DNA of 8,630 nucleotides from the NCBI GenBank assembly GCA_007118235.1, contig SKRY01000119.1:1-8630 (forward strand), given 5' to 3'. Under the pieces are notes generated by a model. That model searched no databases, was not told the origin of the DNA, and saw nothing but the letters and a program-made list of their open reading frames with translations. Both the position numbers and the translations under genes were made by a program. Each line of letters begins with the position of its first letter. The stretch's first letter is position 1. The DNA comes from Candidatus Hydrogenedentota bacterium. GTDB lineage: Bacteria; Hydrogenedentota; Hydrogenedentia; Hydrogenedentales; SLHB01. Positions 1 to 6,815 of this stretch are shown here, piece by piece.

Positions 1-1018
1 ACGCGTCTAGCCCGCCCGCTTCCGCCGCGGCCAAGGCCAACTCCTTGAGCAACTCCAACTGGTCCGCGCGTTGGCCTGCTTTGCGCCGTTCCGCCTCCGC
101 CTCGAGGCTGGCCTCGCCCAAAGCGACGTTGGCCTGCTGCAAAAGACTAACTAGCTCGGAAGCGCTGGCCGGTTTTGTATCGAGTTTCGCGCACAGGCGC
201 GCCACGTCGCCCGGGATTCGTGTGCATGCCTCAAGAAAGCGGTCCCGGGAAAGCTCAAGGGTCCGCTCCGCCCAGCGAATGATATCCTCGGTGTTGGGAG
301 CTTGGCTCAGATCCGCGTCGTAGTAGTTCGCGGTCCAGCGGTTGGCCTGAGCGATGAGTTCACCCGGCAGGGTGCGGCTTCCCGCAGGTCCGTGGTGATT
401 GCCGATTACCTCCGCGCATAGAGGGGGTAGATTCCACTTATGGGCGAAATAGGCGCCGATTTGGGAGTGGTCGAGTCCGCCGAATCGCGCGCGCTCCTCG
501 GCCAGCCCCTTGTCCCCATATTGAGCCGCGCGGGCCTTCATCGCTTCGGGTTGGGCTTGGCTTAGCAGCAGCTTGCCAATATCATGGACCAAGGCCGCGG
601 CGAAGAGGTCCTCGGGTTCCTCGAACCCAGCCGCCGCCCCCACACGGGCGCTGAAGGAGGCGGAGGCCACGGAGTGGCGAAGCAATTGTAGGCAGGGACG
701 GAGCGCTTCCAGAATGGCGGCGCTGAGCACGGTGCTCCGTGTGGCCGACGTGCCGAGCCGGATCAGGGCCGCCCGCAGATTGGTGACGGGCTCGCGAAAA
801 CCGAAGATGGCCGAGTTGGCCACGCTCAGCACCTTCGCGGCGAATCCCGGTTCGGCTTGAAGAACCCCAAGATAGATCTCGAACGCGTTGGGATCGCTTG
901 GGCTTACTTGAAGGATCCGGGCAAAGGAATGGGGCAACCCTGGGAATTCCTCTCGGATTCCCAGATAATCGATCGCATCCTCGACCAGGGGTTTGGGGCT
1001 TCCCCATCGTTGTTCCAT
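1..1018 (-). CDS. HDOD-domain signalling protein, C-terminus cut off by window edge
   Basis: The frame is open from an ATG at 1018 to the left edge, giving the first 339 residues; no stop is reached. Residues about 25-230 read as an HDOD domain: an N-terminal LPxSFARIL-like helix, AKVLSVANSAIFGF (about 61-74), the HD pair in LVHDIGKL (H145, D146), GLDHSQIGAYFAHKW (H184), and the N-H-H motif at 207-209. The HD-type metal-ligand residues therefore look retained, whereas many HDOD proteins have lost them. Residues about 285-339 are rich in Leu, Ala, Glu and Arg and look like a coiled coil leading into an unseen C-terminal domain. HDOD proteins are usually cytoplasmic signalling proteins, often fused to GGDEF or other output domains; the output here is unknown. 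A GAGGAGG ribosome site lies 12 nt before the start. The gene is divergent from the downstream protease gene. Confidence 0.85.
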   Translation of the reverse strand, partial: MEQRWGSPKPLVEDAIDYLGIREEFPGLPHSFARILQVSPSDPNAFEIYLGVLQAEPGFAAKVLSVANSAIFGFREPVTNLRAALIRLGTSATRSTVLSAAILEALRPCLQLLRHSVASASFSARVGAAAGFEEPEDLFAAALVHDIGKLLLSQAQPEAMKARAAQYGDKGLAEERARFGGLDHSQIGAYFAHKWNLPPLCAEVIGNHHGPAGSRTLPGELIAQANRWTANYYDADLSQAPNTEDIIRWAERTLELSRDRFLEACTRIPGDVARLCAKLDTKPASASELVSLLQQANVALGEASLEAEAERRKAGQRADQLELLKELALAAAEAGGLDA

Positions 1019-1565
1019 TGAGGGGCGTTACCTCCTCGTTGGCGGGCCATTCATTGGCTCGGCGGCCTCATCCACAAAGACCCGAATGGTACTACGCCGC
1101 CGCAAGCGAAAGAGTGCGCCTCTTAAAGTATACCGTGGTTGTAACAGACTCGGAGAATGACGCGTCGCGCCTTGTTTCTCGTCCGGAGAGCCGCTGGTTT
1201 CCTTGCGTTGGGGGCAGAGAGTCATGTAGAGTTTCGTCGTTAGCGGAGTTATAAGGTTCTTGTCCTGTTCAAGGTGAATTCCAGCCTGGAAACGGATAAT
1301 GGCCGATGTTCTTCAGACCGGTAGCCTCCCCGTCCTGCCGCGGAAATCGATAAACGGCGGTTGCCGCGCACAACGCAGCGTGCTGGCGCCACGTACAGTA
1401 ACGTACAGTAAGGTTGCTTCAGGGGACAACCTCCCCCTGCATCCAAATCGCACCGCCGGTGTCTTGCCGGCATTCATGAGCCGCCTGGAAGGCGCCCCTC
1501 TCTTACCTGTCGAGAAGAGTATCGGCATGACAGCTGTGATACTGAACCCAATTGAGTGAGCCCCA
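1019..1565. other. Intergenic spacer between divergent genes
   Basis: About 550 bases lie between the HDOD gene (minus) and the CPBP protease gene (plus). The short ORFs here have no ribosome site or recognisable protein. The spacer holds the HDOD ribosome site (CCTCCT at 1031-1036 on the plus strand). A TATACT -10-like hexamer on the minus strand at 1127-1132 has no good -35. There is a 13-bp inverted repeat at 1279-1291 and a tandem 10-bp repeat at 1391-1410. On the plus strand a weak extended -10-like element, TGTGATACT at 1535-1543, precedes the protease gene but lacks a convincing -35. I recognise no structured RNA. Confidence 0.6.
1391..1410. repeat. Perfect tandem repeat of a 10-bp unit
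   Basis: The unit ACGTACAGTA occurs twice back to back with no mismatch. Ten base pairs is about one helical turn, so both copies would face the same side of the DNA, as in many tandem transcription-factor sites. It lies about 155 bases before the CPBP protease start in otherwise empty spacer. A regulatory role is inference only. Confidence 0.6.
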
Positions 1566-2357
1566 TTGAACCAGCACAACAACACACCTCCGGCGGAATC
1601 CAACTCTGCACACGACGAAGCAGCGCCGCCTCCCGAGCGCCGGCCTTTTGGTCCGTGGGCCACGGTGCTAATCGGCGTGGGGCTGATCGTCTTCATCGAA
1701 TTGATCGGCGCCAATCTGGCCGTGCTGTTCATGTGGATATCGGCGCAGTTGCGTGGCGCGCCGATGCCCGAGGACACGGCCGGGCTGGTTGAGACCGGCG
1801 GCTTTGTCGCCGCGATGCAGCCCTTCAAGGTGGTCTTGGCCGTGGGCGCCATGGCTGTCTTGGCTCTCCTATGCAAGTTGCCGTGGTCCAGCTATTACGG
1901 CCGTTGGGGGTTCACGTGGCGTCAGGCGGGCGGATGGTTGGCCGGCATGGCGCTTCTTCTAGGCGCGGCCGCGCTTGGCGTGCTAATGCTCGGGCAGCCC
2001 CTGGTGTTGGAGTGGATGATCTCGGTCTACGAAACCGCGGGATGGATGCCCTTCTTTGCCGTCGCCTTGTGTGTGCTTGCTCCTATCTACGAGGAGTTGT
2101 TCTTCCGGGGGTTTCTTATTAGAGGTCTTGAACAATCCCGCCTGGGGGCCACGGGAGGAATTGTCCTCAGTTCAGCGGTGTGGGCCGCGATCCACCTCCA
2201 GTATCCCTTCCACGGGGTTGTGATTATCTTCATCATGGGCCTTTTCTTGGGCGCCGCGTGGGTTAGGACGCGAAGCCTCGGGCTCGTCATCGTGCTCCAT
2301 GGCGCCGCCAACGCATTGGCACTTGCACAGACCGCCTATGTTGTGGCCACGCAGTAG
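1566..2357 (+). CDS. CPBP family intramembrane glutamic endopeptidase
   Basis: A 263-residue multi-pass membrane protein of the CPBP (Abi/CAAX protease and bacteriocin-processing, Rce1-like) family. Hydrophobic segments fall at about 32-60, 87-103, 122-143, 161-174, 194-211, 217-233 and 238-258. The three family motifs are present: EExxxR as E176, E177 and R181 in IYEELFFRGFLIRGL; the second motif WAAIH ending in H210; and the third as H245 and N249 in LHGAAN. The catalytic residues look intact. Family members cleave substrates within the membrane and some give immunity to bacteriocins; the substrate here cannot be told. The start is a TTG just after an in-frame stop at 1557-1559, with only a weak GTGAG ribosome site. 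A GTG at codon 34 is possible but would cut into the first membrane helix. A charged, Pro-rich tail of about 28 residues precedes that helix. Confidence 0.88.
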   Translation: MNQHNNTPPAESNSAHDEAAPPPERRPFGPWATVLIGVGLIVFIELIGANLAVLFMWISAQLRGAPMPEDTAGLVETGGFVAAMQPFKVVLAVGAMAVLALLCKLPWSSYYGRWGFTWRQAGGWLAGMALLLGAAALGVLMLGQPLVLEWMISVYETAGWMPFFAVALCVLAPIYEELFFRGFLIRGLEQSRLGATGGIVLSSAVWAAIHLQYPFHGVVIIFIMGLFLGAAWVRTRSLGLVIVLHGAANALALAQTAYVVATQ

Positions 2358-2382
2358 TTTCCCTCATCATTAGCCAAAACCC

Positions 2383-2412
2383 TTGACTGGTTTCCCCGGT
2401 TTTGCCTAGAAT
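2383..2412 (+). promoter_or_regulatory. Sigma70-like promoter of the ATPase gene pair
   Basis: A -35 TTGACT (2383-2388) and a -10 TAGAAT (2407-2412) are separated by 18 bases, each hexamer matching consensus at 5 of 6 positions. Transcription would start near 2419, leaving a leader of about 68 nt before the ATG at 2488. The promoter begins 25 bases after the CPBP stop, so the ATPase pair need not depend on transcription from upstream. Confidence 0.6.
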
Positions 2413-2487
2413 CCTGTTCAACACGGTTCTTTGCCGCCCCATGGTCCGCCTTCGCCGCCGAAGGCCGTAGGAAAAAATCCCCTGAGT

Positions 2488-3621
2488 ATGAGTGATCACG
2501 CCAAGCGCGTTTCGCAGTTCTTTGGCTTGCGCGAGCAACCCTTTGCCGCCACGGCCGATCCCGCCTATTTCCATGCGGCCCCGCCATTCCGGGAAGCCCT
2601 CTTCCGGTTGTGGAACCATATCGATGAACGGCAAGGGATAGCGGTCGTGCTGGGGGATTGCGGCTCGGGCAAAACCACCCTGTTGCGCAAGATTCTGTCG
2701 GGGCTGACTGAAGCCGGGCATGCGTACAAGGCGGCGCTCGTCGATTCGCCCTTGCCCATGTGGACCAGCTATGACCTCATCATGACGATCAATCACCGGC
2801 TAGGGGTGACGCCCGCCGAGTTCACCTTCAACGGCCAGATGGAAGCCCTGCACCGGTTCCTCCACGAAGAGCGCGGACGGATCACCACGTTGATCATCGA
2901 CGACGCCCAGAATTTGAACAAGCGGGGGCAGCTCGAGCTGTTGCGCCTGGCCCAGAACCTGGAGACCTCGCAGCATAAACTGCTGAACATCCTCCTGTTC
3001 GCGCAATTGGAGTGGAAGGAGGTGCTGAACGCGGTCCCCAATTTCCGGCAACGAATCAACGTCACCTACACCCTGGCGCCGCTCAGCCTGGAGGACACGC
3101 GGGAACTTATCGCGTTTCGCCTGCGCCAGGCGGGGGCGGCCTCGCCTGGATCCCTGTTCAGCGAAGAGGCCATCACGCTCATACACGTGTTCACGGGTGG
3201 CCGTCCGCGCGAGACCGTGAACGTGTGCCGGAACGCGATGCTTACCGCCGCGCGGATAGGCCAACCCGTGGTGGACGCCGATGTGGCGCTTCACACTATC
3301 GATCGCACCGCGGCGCCCAACGAGGCGGTGCGCGACAGGATTGAGGCGTTGGTGGAACAGTGGGAGACACACGCGCGAGCGGACAGCGCTAGCGAGATCC
3401 CGGAGGAAACCATGTCTCAGGAGGGGGAAGCGGAAAGCCCGCCCGGTAAGCTTGGTGGCGAGGAGTTCGCCGTGGGGCTGGGTGAGGACACCGGGGGAGT
3501 GGCCACGAAGCACGAAGACGAGGAGCGCGCGAATCAGTTATTGCTGCGCGTGGCCCAAGCGCGGGAGACGGACGCCAAGGCGCGAGGGGAAGACCAGAAG
3601 GACCGTTCATCCGATGAGTGA
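2488..3621 (+). CDS. ExeA/GspA-type AAA+ ATPase with acidic C-terminal tail
   Basis: A 377-residue cytoplasmic P-loop ATPase. The N-terminus has the ExeA-family signature FFGLREQPF (11-19). Walker A is GDCGSGKTT (57-65, K63). Walker B is LIIDDAQNL (135-143, D138 and D139). A sensor-1-like strand is NILLFAQLEW (167-176), an arginine-rich RQRI follows at 187-190, and GGRPRETVNVCRNAML (237-252) matches the C-terminal AAA+ helical lid. Relatives include ExeA/GspA of type II secretion, MSHA pilus ATPases and the TnsC/IstB-like branch. Residues after about 300 are Glu, Gly and Ala rich and probably disordered, unlike ExeA, which often carries a peptidoglycan-binding domain there. No membrane helix is seen. 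The ATG at 2488 is preferred to an in-frame TTG at 2431, because the TTG would sit about 12 nt from the predicted transcription start with no ribosome site. Even so, the ribosome site here is weak (AGGA, 15 nt upstream). Confidence 0.85.
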   Translation: MSDHAKRVSQFFGLREQPFAATADPAYFHAAPPFREALFRLWNHIDERQGIAVVLGDCGSGKTTLLRKILSGLTEAGHAYKAALVDSPLPMWTSYDLIMTINHRLGVTPAEFTFNGQMEALHRFLHEERGRITTLIIDDAQNLNKRGQLELLRLAQNLETSQHKLLNILLFAQLEWKEVLNAVPNFRQRINVTYTLAPLSLEDTRELIAFRLRQAGAASPGSLFSEEAITLIHVFTGGRPRETVNVCRNAMLTAARIGQPVVDADVALHTIDRTAAPNEAVRDRIEALVEQWETHARADSASEIPEETMSQEGEAESPPGKLGGEEFAVGLGEDTGGVATKHEDEERANQLLLRVAQARETDAKARGEDQKDRSSDE

Positions 3622-4192
3622 CGACAAGCACACGGCGTGGAATTGGGGCCCCGCGGTCCGGCGGCGGCTGGCGCGCATTGAAGAGGCGCTGCACGCGTCC
3701 ATCGCTCCCGATGCCCGCTTTGAGAGCGGCGCGGGCCGGTCCGTGGACCGGGGCGAGGCTTCCGAACGACGGCTTGGGGGTAATGTTTTGGGATATGGCG
3801 GAGCAGCAGGCGGTGAGGACGAGGCGTGGTCCCCCTTATCCGATGCTCGCCAAGGCCGCCCGAAGCCGAGCCGGCGGGGCCTGGAGATATTGCAGGCCAT
3901 CGTCGCGGAGCTGAGCCGCTTGGAATCCGGCGAAGGCGTCTCTCCGCACGGAGAACCCGGGGATACGGATACGCCGGGCTTCGATTTCCCGGAAGGATTT
4001 CTGTTGGATGCTGACGCCGCCGCGGATGATCAAGGCGAGCATGGGGGAGAGGCGCCAGCCGAGGCCCAATCCCAAGGGGAGGGGGACGCCGCCAATCACC
4101 CGCCCCTTGATTTCGAGGAAATGCTGAAGCTCATTGAAGAACTTCAGAAGCAGCCCCGCGAAGACTCCGGAGAGCAGTCCGGCGACGCGTAG
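3614..4192 (+). CDS. Acidic hypothetical protein coupled to the ExeA-like ATPase
   Basis: A 192-residue protein I do not recognise. Its ATG sits inside the end of the ATPase gene (ATGAGTGA, an 8-nt overlap), with AAGGA 11 nt upstream, so translational coupling is likely. Residues 13-30 (PAVRRRLARIEEALHASI) form a probable basic amphipathic helix. A second helix is likely at 87-104 (RRGLEILQAIVAELSRLE) and a third at about 166-176 (FEEMLKLIEELQ). The regions between are Gly, Asp, Glu and Ala rich and look disordered. There is no signal peptide, membrane segment or cysteine. The layout of short helices on acidic linkers suggests an adaptor or partner of the ATPase, which is inference from position only. 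It is tail to tail with lpxC/fabZ. Confidence 0.7.
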   Translation: MSDDKHTAWNWGPAVRRRLARIEEALHASIAPDARFESGAGRSVDRGEASERRLGGNVLGYGGAAGGEDEAWSPLSDARQGRPKPSRRGLEILQAIVAELSRLESGEGVSPHGEPGDTDTPGFDFPEGFLLDADAAADDQGEHGGEAPAEAQSQGEGDAANHPPLDFEEMLKLIEELQKQPREDSGEQSGDA

Positions 4193-4207
4193 TCCGCCGC
4201 TCGCGGA
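4193..4207. terminator. Weak hairpin in the convergent intergenic gap
   Basis: TCCGC and GCGGA form a 5-bp stem with a 5-base loop directly after the stop of the hypothetical gene. The 31-base gap to the lpxC/fabZ stop makes it the obvious place for termination of both converging transcripts. No strong U-tract follows on either strand, so the terminator call is tentative. Confidence 0.3.
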
Positions 4208-4223
4208 GGGCTATTATTCCCCT

Positions 4224-5555
4224 CTACCCTTTGGCCTTTTCCGCGTCCACTAGACTGAAGAACATCTCGGCCTCGGCCGCGACGGACTCATCAACCTTGG
4301 CCACGGCCCGCACCTTGCACGCGTTCCGGCGGTGGCGCAACATCTCGACGTTGACCACAATCTGGTCGCCCGGCGCCACGGTCCGGCGAAAACGGGCCTT
4401 TTCAATCCCCATGAAATAGGCGACTTTGCCCGGTTGGGCTGATTCCGATTTCCCATCGCCAAAGACCAAGACCGAACTCACTTGGGCCATTACCTCAATG
4501 ATCAGAACGCCAGGCATCACCGGCATCTCCGGCCAGTGCCCCTGGAAAAAGGGTTCATTGACGGTGACATTCTTGATGCCCGTGGCGTGGTCAAAGGGTT
4601 CGAACTCAATGATCCGGTCCACCAAGAGAAATGGGTAGCGGTGGGGCAGAACCTTCATGATGGCGTGGACATCAAGCGCGGGCGCCTTCGGAGCGGCGGG
4701 CGGATCTTCTTTCTGGCCGCTGCCATTGAGCAGTTGTTTCTTGATTTGCCGCGAGAACTGGACGTGCATGGCGTGACCGGATTTCACCCCGATGATATGA
4801 CCGCGCACGGGACGCCCCAGCAGATAAATATCTCCCAAGAGGTCCAGGATCTTGTGCCGGACGAACTCGTCGGGATACCGCAGGTCGTCGTTCAGTATGC
4901 CCTCGTCGCCAATGACCACCGCATTCTCCAGGCTCCCGCCTTGGATGAGGCCCTGCTCTTGGAGCATGCGTACCTCGCGCAGGAAACAGAACGTGCGGGC
5001 GGGGGCGATGTCGCGCTCGAAAACCTCGGGAGTTAGAGAGTAGGAGGCGTACTGCGTGCCCACGGCGGGATGGTCGTAGGATATCGTCATGGTCAAACGG
5101 AGGTCGTCGGCCGGCAGCACACTCAGGGTGACGTCATCGTGTTTGTAGAATATAGGCGCGTCCAGCTCGATGTACTTGCGCTCGGCTTCCTGTTCGACGA
5201 TGCCCGCGCCCTTCAATGTGTTCATGAAAGGCAGCGCGCTGCCGTCTCCGACAGGGATCTCGTTGGCGTCCACCTCAATGTTCAAGTTGTCGATGGCGAG
5301 ACCCGCCACCGCGGCGAGAATGTGCTCGACCGTATGGACTTTCACCCCGTTGATGCCGATGGTGGTGCCGCGGGACACGTCCACGACGTGGTCGATATCG
5401 GCCTTGATCGCTGGTTTTTCCGGCAGATCCGAACGATAAAACGTGACCCCGCTGTTTTCAGGGGCCGGCTTGAATGTGATGGTGGTTAGGTTTCCCGTGT
5501 GAAGCCCCACTCCCGAGAAAGAGGCTTCCTTAGCGATCGTTTTCTGACGTTCCAT
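4224..5555 (-). CDS. lpxC/fabZ: Bifunctional UDP-3-O-acyl-N-acetylglucosamine deacetylase / 3-hydroxyacyl-ACP dehydratase
   Basis: A 443-residue cytoplasmic fusion. Residues 1-275 are LpxC, the zinc deacetylase that commits the pathway to lipid A. It has SGVGLHTG (14-21), the zinc ligands H78 (in VHTVEH), H234 and D238 (in VRHKILDLLGD), the base E77 and the catalytic H261 in KSGHAMH. Residues 276-294 are a Pro/Ala linker. Residues 295-443 are FabZ, which dehydrates 3-hydroxyacyl-ACP: LPHRYPFLLVDR (303-314), H340 in FFQGHWPEMPVMPGV, and E354 in LIIEVMAQ. All key residues are present, so both activities should be intact. The gene overlaps lpxD by 26 nt, and GGAAG (5565-5569) 9 nt before the ATG serves as ribosome site. 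Separate LpxC and FabZ enzymes are usual in Proteobacteria; the fusion is typical of Bacteroidetes and some other diderms. Confidence 0.96.
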   Translation of the reverse strand: MERQKTIAKEASFSGVGLHTGNLTTITFKPAPENSGVTFYRSDLPEKPAIKADIDHVVDVSRGTTIGINGVKVHTVEHILAAVAGLAIDNLNIEVDANEIPVGDGSALPFMNTLKGAGIVEQEAERKYIELDAPIFYKHDDVTLSVLPADDLRLTMTISYDHPAVGTQYASYSLTPEVFERDIAPARTFCFLREVRMLQEQGLIQGGSLENAVVIGDEGILNDDLRYPDEFVRHKILDLLGDIYLLGRPVRGHIIGVKSGHAMHVQFSRQIKKQLLNGSGQKEDPPAAPKAPALDVHAIMKVLPHRYPFLLVDRIIEFEPFDHATGIKNVTVNEPFFQGHWPEMPVMPGVLIIEVMAQVSSVLVFGDGKSESAQPGKVAYFMGIEKARFRRTVAPGDQIVVNVEMLRHRRNACKVRAVAKVDESVAAEAEMFFSLVDAEKAKG

Positions 5556-6588
5556 TAATCCGTTCTTCCAGTTCGTGGATCCGTTGCTCCATCTCGCGAA
5601 TCCGCTTGAGCGCGTCCGGGAGTTGTCGAATCCCGGCCTTCAGACGCCGTTCCACAAGGTGATCAACCGCGGGAAATCCGCTAACCGTCTTTCCCGGGGG
5701 TATTGATTTGGTGACGCCGGCGAAGCCCCCGATGGTGACTCCGTCGCCGATTTCGATGTGGCCCGCGATGCCGGCTCCCGCGGCCACTGTAACAAACCGG
5801 CCCAGGATGGCGCTTCCCGCGACGCCCGCGTTGCCGGATATCACACAATGCTCCCCGATGTGAACATTGTGGCCAATCTGTACGAGGTTGTCAATCTTAC
5901 TCCCGTTGCCGATGATGGTCTGACCGAAGGTTGCCCGGTCCACGGCCGAATTCGCGCCAATTTCCACGTCGTCACCGATAATGACGCCCCCAACCTGGGG
6001 AATCTTCGTGTGTCCCTCTCGATCAGAGGTGAACCCGAATCCATCGGCGCCTATGACCGCGCCGGGATGAATGATGCACCGGGCGCCAATCCGGACCTCC
6101 TCGCGTATGGTCACATTCGGATGAATGACCGTGTCCGGGCCTATTACCGAGCCCCGGCCCACGTATGCGCCGGCGTATAGGACGGTATTGTCGCCAATCA
6201 CGCAATCGCTGGCGATTCGGACGTGACCATCTATGGCCACATTTTCGCCCAGCTTGACGGTGTCGTCAACGACGGCGGTTGGATGGATCCCCGTGGGATG
6301 CCTGAGCGGAGAGGGTTGGAATCGCTGGAGCACGCGCAGGAACGCGTCGTACGGGTTGGTCACCTGAATGAGCGAAACCGGCTCCGGCGCCTCCTTGATG
6401 TCCAGGGGAGCCAGCACGGCGGAAGCCCTGGTCTCGTTGACGTAGGGCCGGTAACGATCACTGGCCACAAAGGTCAAATCACCCGGACTCGCCTGCCGGA
6501 TGCCGCTTAGGCCGGTGATGGAGATGGTCTTGTCTCCAATCACCTTGCCGCCGACCAGATCGGCTATTTCGGCGACGGATGTCTTCAT
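5530..6588 (-). CDS. lpxD: UDP-3-O-(3-hydroxyacyl)glucosamine N-acyltransferase
   Basis: A 352-residue protein, close to the usual LpxD length, that transfers a 3-hydroxyacyl chain from ACP to the 2-amino group exposed by LpxC in lipid A synthesis. Residues 1-95 are the uridine-binding N-terminal domain. Residues about 98-300 are a left-handed beta helix of hexapeptide repeats (for example IGPDTVIHPNVTI). H240 in VQIGHNVHIGEH corresponds to the catalytic His of the family. The C-terminal 30 residues form a short charged helix (ALKRIREMEQRIHELEERI). The ATG at 6588 is preferred, since the protein then begins with the normal LpxD sequence. An in-frame TTG at 6759 would add a Gly/Pro/Arg-rich stretch that does not look like LpxD. 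There is no ribosome site before 6588; coupling to an upstream small ORF may replace it. Confidence 0.96.
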   Translation of the reverse strand: MKTSVAEIADLVGGKVIGDKTISITGLSGIRQASPGDLTFVASDRYRPYVNETRASAVLAPLDIKEAPEPVSLIQVTNPYDAFLRVLQRFQPSPLRHPTGIHPTAVVDDTVKLGENVAIDGHVRIASDCVIGDNTVLYAGAYVGRGSVIGPDTVIHPNVTIREEVRIGARCIIHPGAVIGADGFGFTSDREGHTKIPQVGGVIIGDDVEIGANSAVDRATFGQTIIGNGSKIDNLVQIGHNVHIGEHCVISGNAGVAGSAILGRFVTVAAGAGIAGHIEIGDGVTIGGFAGVTKSIPPGKTVSGFPAVDHLVERRLKAGIRQLPDALKRIREMEQRIHELEERINGTSENDR

Positions 6589-6755
6589 GGTTGGCAAAAG
6601 AAAATACCGGGACCCGGGCGCTCCGGGGCGTCCCCGGTTCGCGCTCCATCCCTCTCCCTGATTCTGGCGCTCCCTCCGCGGCGGCTTGAGGGGGGAGAAC
6701 GGTTCTTGCCACCCTGCTGGGACAGCAAAACCTCCTCCACCCCCAACACGCTCAC
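6585..6755 (-). CDS. Possible 56-codon leader ORF before lpxD
   Basis: A GTG at 6755 has AAGGA (6761-6765) 5 nt upstream. It opens a 56-codon frame whose TGA stop overlaps the lpxD ATG in an ATGA arrangement. The product would be basic, Gly/Pro/Arg rich and unlike any family I know. Because lpxD lacks its own ribosome site, this ORF could couple lpxD translation to ribosomes arriving from upstream. It also runs through the hairpin at 6606-6638, so ribosomes on it would disrupt that structure. It may equally be a chance ORF in GC-rich spacer. Confidence 0.3.
   Translation of the reverse strand: MSVLGVEEVLLSQQGGKNRSPPSSRRGGSARIRERDGARTGDAPERPGPGIFFCQP
6593..6638 (-). terminator. Terminator- or attenuator-like hairpin just upstream of lpxD
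   Basis: On the minus strand the arms ACCGGGGAC and GUCCCGGU (outer edges 6638 and 6606) pair with one bulged G. Further GC pairs lie inside, about 12 in total with small bulges. AUUUUCUUUUG follows at once (6605-6595). This has the form of an intrinsic terminator, yet the lpxD ATG lies only a few bases further on, so lpxD mRNA from the skp promoter must read through it. An alternative stem, CCGGGG-ACG-CCCCGG (6637-6623), uses the same 5' arm and would exclude the longer one. Confidence 0.45.
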
Positions 6756-6772
6756 GCAATTCCTTGCGAAAC

Positions 6773-6800
6773 TTTCCTCTACATCTACAATGAGAGGAAA
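6773..6800 (-). repeat. Inverted repeat downstream of skp
   Basis: TTTCCTCT and AGAGGAAA (8-bp arms, 12-base loop) lie about 15 bases past the skp stop. No U-tract follows the stem on either strand, so it is not a standard terminator. It might cap or stabilise the skp message end. Confidence 0.4.
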
Positions 6801-6815
6801 AAACGTTTGCGGCCT

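Noticed and set aside
45..860. Plus-strand ORFs in the first kilobase
   Set aside because: They lie antisense to the HDOD frame, which is open throughout and carries clear family motifs; their Ser/Arg/Ala-rich products match nothing.
582..1007. Minus-strand 141-codon ORF
   Set aside because: Another frame of the HDOD gene; low-complexity Pro/Arg/Gly product.
1299..1559. 86-codon plus-strand ORF in the spacer
   Set aside because: No ribosome site, no recognisable motif, and a composition typical of random GC-rich frames.
2800..3513. 237-codon minus-strand ORF opposite the ATPase
   Set aside because: Exact antisense of a gene with Walker A and B motifs; long antisense frames are common in GC-rich genes.
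4482..5489. Plus-strand ORFs opposite lpxC/fabZ
   Set aside because: Antisense shadows of a gene with complete catalytic motifs.
6589..6759. N-terminal extension of LpxD from a TTG at 6759
   Set aside because: It adds a Gly/Arg/Pro-rich stretch not seen in the family, and its AAGGA would be only 1 nt from the TTG; the ATG at 6588 gives a normal LpxD N-terminus.
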